Of a stretch of 64,000 nt of DNA, positions 27,233 to 35,310 are shown piece after piece. The stretch covers positions 62,001 to 126,000 of the forward strand of contig NZ_JAIVAI010000002.1 in the NCBI RefSeq assembly GCF_020171525.1, in the 5' to 3' direction. Positions within the stretch are counted from its first letter, which is position 1, and every line of letters begins with the position of its first letter. The notes under the pieces were generated by a model. That model did not search any database, was not told where the DNA came from, and worked only from the letters and a program-made list of their open reading frames with translations. Both the position numbers and the translations under genes were made by a program. Origin of the DNA: Halobacillus yeomjeoni. Its GTDB lineage: Bacteria > Bacillota > Bacilli > Bacillales > Halobacillaceae.

Positions 27233-27589
27233 ATGAGATACCGCCGTAAAGAAACGTTACGTTATACATTTGGCGACCCTCGCCCTGCTAATTTTAAAAT
27301 CACAAAAATTGATTCAAGGACAGTCAGTACATCCATGGGAAAAGCGGAGGTTCTGGACATCAGCCCGGGCGGGATGAAGCTTTCCACCGAAGTGAATGTT
27401 CCCTTGACAATGAAAGTTCAACTCCTTGTGCAGACCACCATCGCAGACATTCCTCTCACTTTCACTGCCGACGTCATGTGGAGTAAAGAGGTTGATGGAT
27501 TCTACCACTATGGATTGCAGTTCATCGAAGATCAAGGAGAGACTGTCATTCAAGCACTTAAGAAATATAGGAAACAAGAATCTGAATAA
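27233..27589 (+). CDS. PilZ domain protein (c-di-GMP receptor candidate)
   Basis: A 118-residue single-domain protein. The second c-di-GMP motif is clear (LDISPGGMK, about residues 41-49). The first motif is RRKETLR, one residue longer than the usual RRxxxR, so ligand binding should be tested rather than assumed. GGGAG upstream supports the ATG. It is not linked to flagellar genes. An HD-GYP gene at the left edge of the window could act on the same messenger. Confidence 0.85.
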   Translation: MRYRRKETLRYTFGDPRPANFKITKIDSRTVSTSMGKAEVLDISPGGMKLSTEVNVPLTMKVQLLVQTTIADIPLTFTADVMWSKEVDGFYHYGLQFIEDQGETVIQALKKYRKQESE

Positions 27590-27626
27590 CAATCATAGAT
27601 GAACTCTCTACATAATAATTAAAATA

Positions 27627-27663
27627 AAAGCAACTTCTTTAACGCAAAGAAGTTGCTTTTTGT
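27627..27663. terminator. Bidirectional terminator
   Basis: Stem AAAGCAACTTCTTT/AAAGAAGTTGCTTT with a T run on both strands, between PilZ and mtlD. Confidence 0.9.
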
Positions 27664-27666
27664 GTA

Positions 27667-28800
27667 CTAACTTATATTTTCAAATTGTTGGTGAACTGCT
27701 TGTACGAATGGATGACCTTCTTCGAGTTGAGTAATCTGTTTGAATGCTTCTACATGACCATTTTCATCAACCATCTTCTGCAATTCAACAGCTTCCGGAT
27801 CATCTTCATTTTTATAAGAAAGAGCCGCTGCAACGACATGTGCAAGCTGTTCAGGTTTCTCTCCAAACAGATCAATATATTCAAGCGCTGGCTTCACTAA
27901 GCGGTCTCCTGCCCCAAGCTTCCGTATAGGTCCTCTTCCTACCCGGGTGACTTCATCAGACAAATCAGGGTTTTCGAAACGCTTGATAATGGTCTGGATA
28001 TACTTTTGATGTTGATCCTTGTCGAATCCATACTTTTCTATCAGTACTTTACCTGTTTCACTTAGTACGCCTTCCAACTTTTGTTTAATTGATGGATCTT
28101 CAAGAGCTTCCTTGATGGTGCTATACCCTTTATACTTTCCTAGGTATGCTGCAACGGCGTGTCCGGTATTAACCGTGAATAATTTTCTTTCAATGTATGG
28201 AGTCAAGTCATCTACGAAAGTGATGCCTTGAATTTCAGGAATGCCTCCTTTGACAGCTCCCTTTTCAACGACCCATTCATAATAAGGCTCGACCTTTACG
28301 GTTAATGGATCATTTTGAACCTGATTTGGAACAATTCGATCAACGGCTGCATCAGGAAATCCGATATGGTCGTCCAATAAAGGTTTCTCCTCTGCACCGA
28401 CTTCCTTTAAAACATGTTCTCTTAATAAAGTGCTTCCGCCAATCATATTTTCACAGGCAATGACATTCCCAGGACGTCCTCTTTTCATCAAGCCTTCAGC
28501 AATTAAAGGGGCTACTAAAGGAAGGACCTGAGGGCCGACAGCTGTGGTGATCAGATCCGCTTTGGAAACTGCTTCAATCACCTTACCTTCTTCATTAAGG
28601 CTGTTCAACCCTGACACATTGCTCACTTTTTCTGTGGCATCCGTTCCTGCCAGTTCGACTATATATTCACCATGCGTATTCAGTGCATTGATGACTTTCT
28701 CGTTCACGTCGACAAACGTCGTTTCATAATCCGCTTCTGACAATAATGCTCCAATGAACCCTCTGCCTATATTCCCCGCTCCGAAATGAACAGCTTTCAT
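27667..28800 (-). CDS. mtlD: Mannitol-1-phosphate 5-dehydrogenase
   Basis: A 377-residue NAD-dependent enzyme that oxidises mannitol-1-phosphate to fructose-6-phosphate, feeding glycolysis. The Rossmann start is FGAGNIGRGFIG (residues 6-17); the catalytic region contains KLFTVNTGHAVAAYLG (about 214). Last gene of the mtl operon, one base after mtlF. Length is typical. Confidence 0.96.
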   Translation of the reverse strand: MKAVHFGAGNIGRGFIGALLSEADYETTFVDVNEKVINALNTHGEYIVELAGTDATEKVSNVSGLNSLNEEGKVIEAVSKADLITTAVGPQVLPLVAPLIAEGLMKRGRPGNVIACENMIGGSTLLREHVLKEVGAEEKPLLDDHIGFPDAAVDRIVPNQVQNDPLTVKVEPYYEWVVEKGAVKGGIPEIQGITFVDDLTPYIERKLFTVNTGHAVAAYLGKYKGYSTIKEALEDPSIKQKLEGVLSETGKVLIEKYGFDKDQHQKYIQTIIKRFENPDLSDEVTRVGRGPIRKLGAGDRLVKPALEYIDLFGEKPEQLAHVVAAALSYKNEDDPEAVELQKMVDENGHVEAFKQITQLEEGHPFVQAVHQQFENIS

Positions 28801-28801
28801 C

Positions 28802-29239
28802 TTAATTCACCTCATTGAATAGGTTGATGATTTCTTGTTCACTTTCAGCTTCAAGGATGGTGTCGATATTCTCTTCTTCTGAACATACGATAGCAATTTG
28901 AGAAAGTACTTCTAAATGTTCGCCGCCTTTTCCAGCAATTCCGATCAGGAGTTTCACAGTATTTCCCCCACCAAAATCTACTCCTTCTGGAACAGTCACG
29001 ACGGAGATCCCTGTTTCCTTTACAGCCTTCTTGGCGTCTTCTGTACCATGAGGAATCGCAACGAAGTTCCCCATGAAAGTAGAAGTCAGTTCTTCTCTTT
29101 CCAGCATTTTACCGATGTATTCATCATTGACGTACCCGTTATCCCGCAATAATCCACCTACATATCGAATAGCTTCTTCCTTTGTTTGGAAACTTTCATT
29201 CAATTTGATCGTTTTATCCGTCAGTACTTCTTTAGTCAT
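28802..29239 (-). CDS. mtlF: Mannitol-specific PTS enzyme IIA
   Basis: A 145-residue phosphocarrier that takes phosphate from HPr and gives it to the IIB domain of MtlA. The active histidine is in VAIPHGTEDAKK (about residue 62), with the conserved MLEREELTSTFMGN before it. It can also phosphorylate MtlR and so signals transport activity. It lies between mtlR and mtlD. Confidence 0.95.
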   Translation of the reverse strand: MTKEVLTDKTIKLNESFQTKEEAIRYVGGLLRDNGYVNDEYIGKMLEREELTSTFMGNFVAIPHGTEDAKKAVKETGISVVTVPEGVDFGGGNTVKLLIGIAGKGGEHLEVLSQIAIVCSEEENIDTILEAESEQEIINLFNEVN

Positions 29240-29261
29240 TTAAAACTCTCCCTTTACGAAA

Positions 29262-31358
29262 TTATAATTTACTTTTAAGAAATTGATGAAGCTGAATGGA
29301 AGTATAGTTTTTAATCCTCTCTTCATCCTGAGACTGGTACACATAAGCGCTTTCCTCATCCTCAATGAGCAATGAACTTAAAGACCCCAGTATTTCCAAC
29401 GTTTCTTGCTGAACTTTCCTAGGAGCTAACATGATCAGGAAAACGGAAGCTTCCACTTCCTCTCCATCCATTCCTGATAAACTCACAGGATTTTGCAGAA
29501 TCACTATATTAAAAACAGGATGGTTCACACATTCATGTCTGGTGTGATGGAGAGCTATTTGTGTATTCGGCACCCCTACACCGCCAGATTGAAGACGATT
29601 CATCAAAGCTTCCTGAACCTGATCCGCCGATTCAACCACCCCATCCTGATACAACTCAAAGCACGCCTCACGGAGAATAGCTCCCGTGTCTTTCAAGGAC
29701 GTTCGATGTACGTTCAATCCGTTTAACAGTTGACTGATAATCGCTGCATACTTTTGGAATTGATCTACGGACTCCTGAATAGTATCCAAGGTTTGACCTT
29801 GATGTTGTTCGTTCGGACCGGGAGTGTGCATACTCTCAAGTATTTTAATTTTTCTTATTAAATGTTGAAGCCGATGGACGTCAGCTGTAGGTAGCATCGG
29901 ATTGACAAGCACATATTCTTCCATTCCTTCGAGAGGTACAGTGGATACAATCAGGTCAAAATGTTCCAACTCAATGGAGTGCAAGTCAAAAAGGGATTCG
30001 TGCTCTACCTTTTCAATCTCATGGAAATAATTCTTTAACTTTGCTGCAAGTATTTTTGCGGTCCCTATACCACTTGAGCAAACAACAAGTGCTCGAAGTC
30101 CACGAGTTCCCTCCATATTCAAAAGCGCACTTGCAAAGTGCATGACCAAAAATGCTGTCTCTTCTTTCGGAAACTTAAGGGAAGGGAAAACCTGTTTGAC
30201 CGCATCTTCCAATATGCTGAAAAGTTCAGCATAGTCTTCCTCAATCTGATCCTTCAACGGATTCTGAATATCCATTCTTTGTTGGATCCTATATAAACTC
30301 GGTTTCAAGTGAACGACAAGATCATTAAGCAATTGACTGGATTGATTAAGGTCTTTTGACAGTGATGTTGAAACATATTGAATTAATTTTTTCGCCTTAA
30401 AAGCTACGTTCAAGCTGCTGTCTTCAAGAACAAATTCTTGGTTGTACCTTACTTTCGCCCCCATCAAATGCATGGTCACATAACCTGTTTCAGCTTCTGG
30501 AATCGTTAAGTCGAATTGAGCTTCCAGTCGATGGATAAGTTGATGGGCCACTTGGAACTCTTTTTTCTCTCTTAATTCATCCAGGTATTCATTTTCTATT
30601 TGTATGAACTCACCTTTTTGAAGCCGTTCAATCGCAAGAGCTAAGTGAATGATTAAACCAATATAAGCATGATCAGCCAATGGATAAGTCAATGTAGAAA
30701 GAAGTGAATCGACTGTCTGCTCAATTTTCCATACCTTTTCCTTATCGACAAGTCCTAATAAATGATCTGATATGGAGTCTACAGTTTTGTCAGAGAAAGA
30801 ATTTGTTTCCATGTTTTCTCTGATAAATTTCAGAAAATCCTGTTCTTTCAAATGGTTCATGATGACATATTGGAGTGCTCCACGGATATTGGCTTCTTCC
30901 CCTTTTACTTCTACTCCATATCCACGCTTCCTGACCAAAGAAAGCTCATATTCATTCAAGATTTCTTCAATCTTATCTAAATCAAGACTGATCGTAGCTA
31001 CCGTCACGCCTAACTCATTCGCAAGGGTAAGCAGTTTTACAGGCTCCCTTGAATCCAACAATTTGGATAGAATTAAAACACTGCGTTCTTCAGGGGTATA
31101 ATCAAGAGCCTTTTGTTCATAGATGGAACTTTTCAGCTTTAGTTTCTCACTTTCATCTCCAAGTATTGCTATTCCTTTTCCTGAGACTTTTTCTAATGCA
31201 AGACCGTAATCATTCAGGATTTTACTCATCCCTTTCAAATCTCTACGGACAGTCCTGGAACTGACATCCAATTCATCTGCCAAATCTTGAATCGGAACTT
31301 CATGATTCACACTCAGCAACATTTCAATCAACTTGCGTTCTCTTGCAGATACGTACAC
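29262..31358 (-). CDS. mtlR: PRD-containing activator of mannitol genes
   Basis: A 698-residue regulator. Order: two N-terminal HTH motifs (about 1-160, first DELDVSSRTVRRDL), PRD1 and PRD2 (about 170-400), a IIB-like domain with CSSGIGTAKI (about 418) and a IIA-like domain with HHTRHE (about 599). In B. subtilis and G. stearothermophilus, phosphorylation of these domains sets DNA binding at the mtl promoter. GTG start after GAGGGGGG. In this operon it sits between mtlA and mtlF, as in Geobacillus. Confidence 0.95.
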   Translation of the reverse strand: MYVSARERKLIEMLLSVNHEVPIQDLADELDVSSRTVRRDLKGMSKILNDYGLALEKVSGKGIAILGDESEKLKLKSSIYEQKALDYTPEERSVLILSKLLDSREPVKLLTLANELGVTVATISLDLDKIEEILNEYELSLVRKRGYGVEVKGEEANIRGALQYVIMNHLKEQDFLKFIRENMETNSFSDKTVDSISDHLLGLVDKEKVWKIEQTVDSLLSTLTYPLADHAYIGLIIHLALAIERLQKGEFIQIENEYLDELREKKEFQVAHQLIHRLEAQFDLTIPEAETGYVTMHLMGAKVRYNQEFVLEDSSLNVAFKAKKLIQYVSTSLSKDLNQSSQLLNDLVVHLKPSLYRIQQRMDIQNPLKDQIEEDYAELFSILEDAVKQVFPSLKFPKEETAFLVMHFASALLNMEGTRGLRALVVCSSGIGTAKILAAKLKNYFHEIEKVEHESLFDLHSIELEHFDLIVSTVPLEGMEEYVLVNPMLPTADVHRLQHLIRKIKILESMHTPGPNEQHQGQTLDTIQESVDQFQKYAAIISQLLNGLNVHRTSLKDTGAILREACFELYQDGVVESADQVQEALMNRLQSGGVGVPNTQIALHHTRHECVNHPVFNIVILQNPVSLSGMDGEEVEASVFLIMLAPRKVQQETLEILGSLSSLLIEDEESAYVYQSQDEERIKNYTSIQLHQFLKSKL

Positions 31359-31414
31359 TGAATCCCCCCTCTCACTCGGGTCTTGAAAGCTTATACCCTT
31401 AGGATGATTAAGAA

Positions 31415-31441
31415 TAAGAGTCTGTCTTATTCAGACTCTTA
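31415..31441 (-). other. Intercistronic hairpin between mtlA and mtlR
   Basis: TAAGAGTCTG/CAGACTCTTA forms a 10-bp stem with a 7-base loop. On the minus (mRNA) strand no T run follows, so it looks more like a processing or stabilising structure, which would let mtlA mRNA exceed mtlR mRNA. The plus strand has a T7 run after it. Confidence 0.6.
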
Positions 31442-31458
31442 CCCTTTTTTTACTACGA

Positions 31459-32934
31459 TTACTTTTTCAACTCTGAAACAAGTTCATCATATTTAGGACT
31501 GTTCAAGAAGTTTTCTACTGAAATATGGTGGGCGTGAGGAACTTTTTGCACCGCACGTTCGGTTAAGTCTTTATGAGTAATGACGATATCAACATCATCA
31601 GGTAAGTCATTGATGGCCATATTCGTTACGTTAATATCAATGGAAGCTTTTTTAAATTTATTTTTTAACAGCGAAGCTCCCATGGCACTTGAACCCATGC
31701 CCGCATCACATGCAAAGATGATTTTGTCGACTTCTGTATAATCAACTTCAGGAACCTCGTCTGTATTGCGGCTTTGTTCCTCTTGTTGAGAAGTATTAGC
31801 TGCCTCATTTTCTTTTGTCAGCTGACCTGAAACCCGGCTCTTCTTCCCTTTCATGCCTTCCATTTTTTCAGTCGCAGCAGCCAGATCACCTTCGTCATCT
31901 TTCCGACTCGCTTTAAGGATGATTGCTGATACTACGAAAGAAACGATTGTTGCTACAATGACTCCTGCAAAGACACCTAAATAATTGCCCTTTGGTGTTA
32001 ATAACGACAATGCAATGATACTTCCCGGAGATGGCGTGGAAGACAGCCCGGCATCAAAGGCGACAAATGTCGCTGTACCTGCTACACCACCAGAAATAGC
32101 TGCCAGGATCAAGAACGGCTTAGAGAGAATGTAAGGGAAATAAATTTCATGTATTCCACCGAAGAAGTGAATAATAGCAGCTCCCGGAGCTGTTTGCCTT
32201 GAAGTCCCTTTTCCGAACAGAGTGAAGGCTAACAAGACACCTAAACCTGGTCCGGGGTTCGTCTCTAACAAGAATAAGATCGATTTACCCGTTTGTGTAG
32301 CCTGGTCCACAGCCAGTGGACTTAAAATACCATGGTTGATCGCATTGTTCAGGAACAACACTTTCGCAGGTTCAATGAACAGGTTGACCAAAGGAAGCAA
32401 TCCAGCATTAACAAGTACCTCTACACCTGCACCTAAAATTTGTGTAAGACCTGCAACTGCAGGGCCTACTCCATACAAGGATAAAATGGCTAGAACAGAA
32501 CCGAGGATACCGGCTGTAAAGTTATTGATGAGCATTTCAAACCCTTGACGAACTTTTCCTTCTAATGCTTCGTCAACCTTCTTGATCAGGTAACCTCCAA
32601 ATGGTCCCATAATCATGGCCCCTAAAAACATAGGGGTATCTGGTGCGCCTACGATGACTCCCATTGTAGCAGTAGCACCAACTACTCCGCCTCGTAAACC
32701 ATGAACTAAACGTCCTCCAGTAAATGCAATCAGTAATGGCAGCAGGTATTTGATCATCGGGCCTACCATTGCAGCAAGTTCTTCGTTTGGCAGCCACCCG
32801 TCAGGTATGAATAAAGCAGTTATTATCCCCCAGGCGATGAAAGCAGCTATGTTCGGCATGATCATACTGCTTAAGAAACTACCGAACTTTTGTACTCTAG
32901 CTCTCACTCCTGATTTTTCACTCGATTGACTCAT
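31459..32934 (-). CDS. mtlA: Mannitol-specific PTS enzyme IICB
   Basis: A 491-residue permease. The membrane IIC domain (about residues 15-340) starts with SSMIMPNIAAFIAWGI and carries the GGIHEIYFPYIL substrate motif (about 260). The C-terminal IIB domain has the phosphocysteine loop FACDAGMGSSAMGA (about 409). A Q/E/T-rich linker separates them. The IIA function is on mtlF. The upstream in-frame ATG overlaps the GGGAGG box, so the ATG at 32934 is the start. Confidence 0.95.
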   Translation of the reverse strand: MSQSSEKSGVRARVQKFGSFLSSMIMPNIAAFIAWGIITALFIPDGWLPNEELAAMVGPMIKYLLPLLIAFTGGRLVHGLRGGVVGATATMGVIVGAPDTPMFLGAMIMGPFGGYLIKKVDEALEGKVRQGFEMLINNFTAGILGSVLAILSLYGVGPAVAGLTQILGAGVEVLVNAGLLPLVNLFIEPAKVLFLNNAINHGILSPLAVDQATQTGKSILFLLETNPGPGLGVLLAFTLFGKGTSRQTAPGAAIIHFFGGIHEIYFPYILSKPFLILAAISGGVAGTATFVAFDAGLSSTPSPGSIIALSLLTPKGNYLGVFAGVIVATIVSFVVSAIILKASRKDDEGDLAAATEKMEGMKGKKSRVSGQLTKENEAANTSQQEEQSRNTDEVPEVDYTEVDKIIFACDAGMGSSAMGASLLKNKFKKASIDINVTNMAINDLPDDVDIVITHKDLTERAVQKVPHAHHISVENFLNSPKYDELVSELKK

Positions 32935-32985
32935 TTTTGGTTCCTCCCTCATTTTCTGTAAACTTATTTCTCTTTGTGTAAGTTA

Positions 32986-33015
32986 ATAGTAAAGCGTTTC
33001 CACTCTCATATTCAA
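32986..33015 (-). promoter_or_regulatory. mtlA promoter
   Basis: -35 TTGAAT (33010-33015), 18-base spacer, -10 TACTAT (32986-32991). Confidence 0.65.
32989..33002 (-). promoter_or_regulatory. cre site for CcpA
   Basis: TGGAAACGCTTTAC on the minus strand matches the catabolite-response core TGNAANCGNT. It overlaps the -10 box, so CcpA would block initiation when glucose is present. Confidence 0.8.
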
Positions 33016-33033
33016 TGAAATGTAAATGCATGT

Positions 33034-33054
33034 TTGTCCATACACATGGTGACA
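33034..33054. promoter_or_regulatory. Possible MtlR operator
   Basis: Imperfect inverted repeat TTGTCCAT..ATGGTGACA, with one extra base in the right arm, 19 bases upstream of the -35 box. It resembles the TTGNCACA-N4-TGTGNCAA site described for B. subtilis MtlR. Confidence 0.45.
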
Positions 33055-33065
33055 TTTTTTAAATA

Positions 33066-33083
33066 AGCTCTGTTAATGCTTTG
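33066..33083 (+). repeat. End remnant of the GGCTCTGTTA element family
   Basis: AGCTCTGTTAATGCTTTG matches 15 of 18 bases of the left end of the element at 38369. No opposite end or full internal block is seen nearby; CCCCGTGGAAAG at 33108 may be a trace of it. The remaining space to 33304 has no other feature. Confidence 0.4.
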
Positions 33084-33304
33084 TGACGGGACTCGTTCGG
33101 GAGGAAACCCCGTGGAAAGGAGTTTTATCTGGCTCAGCGTTCTCCTCCGGAAAGTGGAATGTTTTTTCTATAATTTAGTGAAAGAAATAGTTTTGATACA
33201 TTTTTGTAATAAAATTGAAACCTTTTGCGCTTCTCATCCGTCTATATAGTAGAGAAAAAATAAGAAACCTGAATTTATTCATTCATACTAATAGGAGGGC
33301 GTAC

Positions 33305-33409
33305 ATGATGAGAGACCGTATTCAATATGATGTAAGTGAAATTGCAAGTGTTGCTGGTGGGAGTGCTGTGTTGACCGGAATTCTATATGTAGCCTTTACT
33401 ATCCTTTAA
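33305..33409 (+). CDS. 34-residue membrane peptide
   Basis: Short ORF with AGGAGG 6 bases before ATG 33305 (a second ATG follows at once). It has a polar N-terminus (MRDRIQYDVSE) and one C-terminal hydrophobic helix. A strong terminator begins 11 bases after the stop. Ribosome site plus terminator make it a likely gene. Function unknown. Confidence 0.65.
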   Translation: MMRDRIQYDVSEIASVAGGSAVLTGILYVAFTIL

Positions 33410-33420
33410 TTGGCCGCACG

Positions 33421-33455
33421 AAAAACCCTCAACCCGACTGGGCTGAGGGTTTTTC
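33421..33455. terminator. Terminator after the 34-residue peptide gene
   Basis: AACCCTCA/TGAGGGTT with CCC/GGG inside, flanked by A5 and T5. Confidence 0.9.
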
Positions 33456-33526
33456 ATGTCAAATAGTAGAACAGCACCTGTGTCATCTTTATAATTGGAG
33501 TAAGGATAATGTCAGGAGGATGGTTT

Positions 33527-34471
33527 ATGTATAAAGAGCACAATGGTTATCAAAAGATACTCCAAGAGAATCAGCTTTCGTTCGGGTTGACCGTTCCGCT
33601 CGAGAACTATGATAAAAACACTCCGACAATGGAAAGGCAGGTAGAACGAGCACAACTTGCAGAGAGACTAGGCTTCCATTGTTTATGGTTGCAGGACGTC
33701 GTTTTAGAGGATCCATCTTTCGAAGATCCTGCCACGGGGCAGATTTATGACAGCCTTATCTACATGACTTATTTAGCTTCTCATACCTCCTCAATCCAAT
33801 TAGGGACCGCTGCACTGGTCCTTCCTCTTCGCCACCCTCTCCGTTTGGCGAAAGAAGTGGCCAGCATCGAGCGCTTGTTTCCTGAACGCCTGATGCTCGG
33901 GATTTCCTCTGGAGATAGAAGAAAAGACTTTGAAGGGCTGGGAATTCCGATCATGGAACGGAGTGAATGGTTCAGAGAGGCTTTTCATCATTTCAAAAAG
34001 GTCTTGTACGAAGAATTCCCTCCTTTTGAATCAAGCTACGGGAAAATGGACAAATCCAATTTAGTTCCTAAACCGACCACCCAAATTCCATTATTTATGA
34101 CCGGCTATTGTCAACAAAGCTTGGATTGGGTGGCGGAACATGGAGATGGGTGGATGTTTTATCCACAAAGACCTGCTCAACAAAAGGAAACGATCCGAAA
34201 ATACAAGAAGAAAGTCGAAGTGTTCCACGGGGATGTCTTTCGTCCATTCTTTATGCCTCTCCCTTTAGAACTGACCGAAGACCCTGAATACCCTGCTGAA
34301 AAAATCCCTGCAGGGTACAAAGTCGGCAGGAATGGCTTAAAAGATTTATTAGAAGAGTATCGTTCGATTGGCGTCAATCATATTATGTTTGGTTTATCAA
34401 AAAACGAACGCCCTATCCAGGATATCATCCAGGAACTTGGCGAAGACGTCCTCCCCAACTTCAAATTCTAA
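33527..34471 (+). CDS. LLM-class flavin-dependent oxidoreductase (BA3436/TIGR03571-like)
   Basis: A 314-residue luciferase-like barrel using FMN or F420. Family-typical blocks: FGLTVPLENY, LGFHCLWLQDV, LGTAALVLPLRHPLRLAKE (about residues 90-108) and LMLGISSGDR. I recall these as the BA3436 subgroup found in Bacillus. The substrate is unknown. AGGAGG lies 7 bases before the ATG at 33527, while the ATG at 33509 would overlap it. It is followed at 55 bases by the next gene, possibly on one mRNA. Confidence 0.87.
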   Translation: MYKEHNGYQKILQENQLSFGLTVPLENYDKNTPTMERQVERAQLAERLGFHCLWLQDVVLEDPSFEDPATGQIYDSLIYMTYLASHTSSIQLGTAALVLPLRHPLRLAKEVASIERLFPERLMLGISSGDRRKDFEGLGIPIMERSEWFREAFHHFKKVLYEEFPPFESSYGKMDKSNLVPKPTTQIPLFMTGYCQQSLDWVAEHGDGWMFYPQRPAQQKETIRKYKKKVEVFHGDVFRPFFMPLPLELTEDPEYPAEKIPAGYKVGRNGLKDLLEEYRSIGVNHIMFGLSKNERPIQDIIQELGEDVLPNFKF

Positions 34472-34526
34472 AAAATGATAAAATCGCACCAGCAAAGACA
34501 TGTCGATTTCAAGGGAGAGTGTAGTA

Positions 34527-35228
34527 ATGGAGATACCGGAAATTATGGTGGTAGGCACCACCCATATGGCCATGAATCCTAATACTGTTAATCAACAGCA
34601 GGAAGAAATTAAAAGTTTAGTTGAATCTCTATCTCGTTTCAAGCCTACAAAAATTGCTGTAGAGAAATCGTTTCTTCTTCAAGAAGAATTGGACCGGAGA
34701 TATACAGAGTTTCAGCAAGGTAACCTCACACCCGCATATGACGAGGTGGAACAAATTGCTTTTCGTCTAAGTGCTCTTGCAAAACATACAAGAGTATATC
34801 CTGTAGACGAAGTGGTGGATATGTCTAAACCTTCACTGGAGGAGGTATTCACATGGGCGAAAGAACATCAACCCCACCTTTTCAAGGAAATCCTGGATGT
34901 ACAAGCGACTCTTAAAACGATGGAAAATGATGAGACTCTTTTGGAAACTTTAAAGTACATCAATCATCCCGACTACATCAAAGAACTCCAAAGAGTCTAC
35001 ATGAAATTGGCCCGAGTCGGTGATCATCAACATCAAATCGGCGTTCAATGGTTAAAACAATGGCATCAAAGAGACCTATCCATCGCGGCTAACATCGCTC
35101 GAATAGCTGAACCTAATGACAGGATTCTTGTATTGATGGGTGGAGACCACATCCACTTGTTGACACGATTCTTAGAAGACAGCGGTGATTTCAGCCTCAC
35201 ACCTGCTCTTTCTTACTTGAAAAATTGA
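34527..35228 (+). CDS. DUF5694/TraB-like protein
   Basis: A 233-residue soluble protein. VVGTTHMAMNP near the N-terminus, IAVEKSF (about 45) and the C-terminal ILVLMGGDHIHLLTRFL resemble the TraB/EreA-type fold with conserved His and Glu, and in particular DUF5694. Activity is not established for this group. GGGAGAG 7 bases before the ATG at 34527 supports the start over the frame's earlier codons. Confidence 0.75.
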   Translation: MEIPEIMVVGTTHMAMNPNTVNQQQEEIKSLVESLSRFKPTKIAVEKSFLLQEELDRRYTEFQQGNLTPAYDEVEQIAFRLSALAKHTRVYPVDEVVDMSKPSLEEVFTWAKEHQPHLFKEILDVQATLKTMENDETLLETLKYINHPDYIKELQRVYMKLARVGDHQHQIGVQWLKQWHQRDLSIAANIARIAEPNDRILVLMGGDHIHLLTRFLEDSGDFSLTPALSYLKN

Positions 35229-35271
35229 TTCTAATCTAACGTACAGGTCGATCCTAGGATTTTAAGGCAAT

Positions 35272-35305
35272 AAAAAAAAACCTCCGCCAATGGCGGAGGT
35301 TTTTG
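35272..35305. terminator. Bidirectional terminator
   Basis: Stem ACCTCCGCC/GGCGGAGGT with a 4-base loop between A9 and T5. Confidence 0.92.
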
Positions 35306-35310
35306 TTCAT

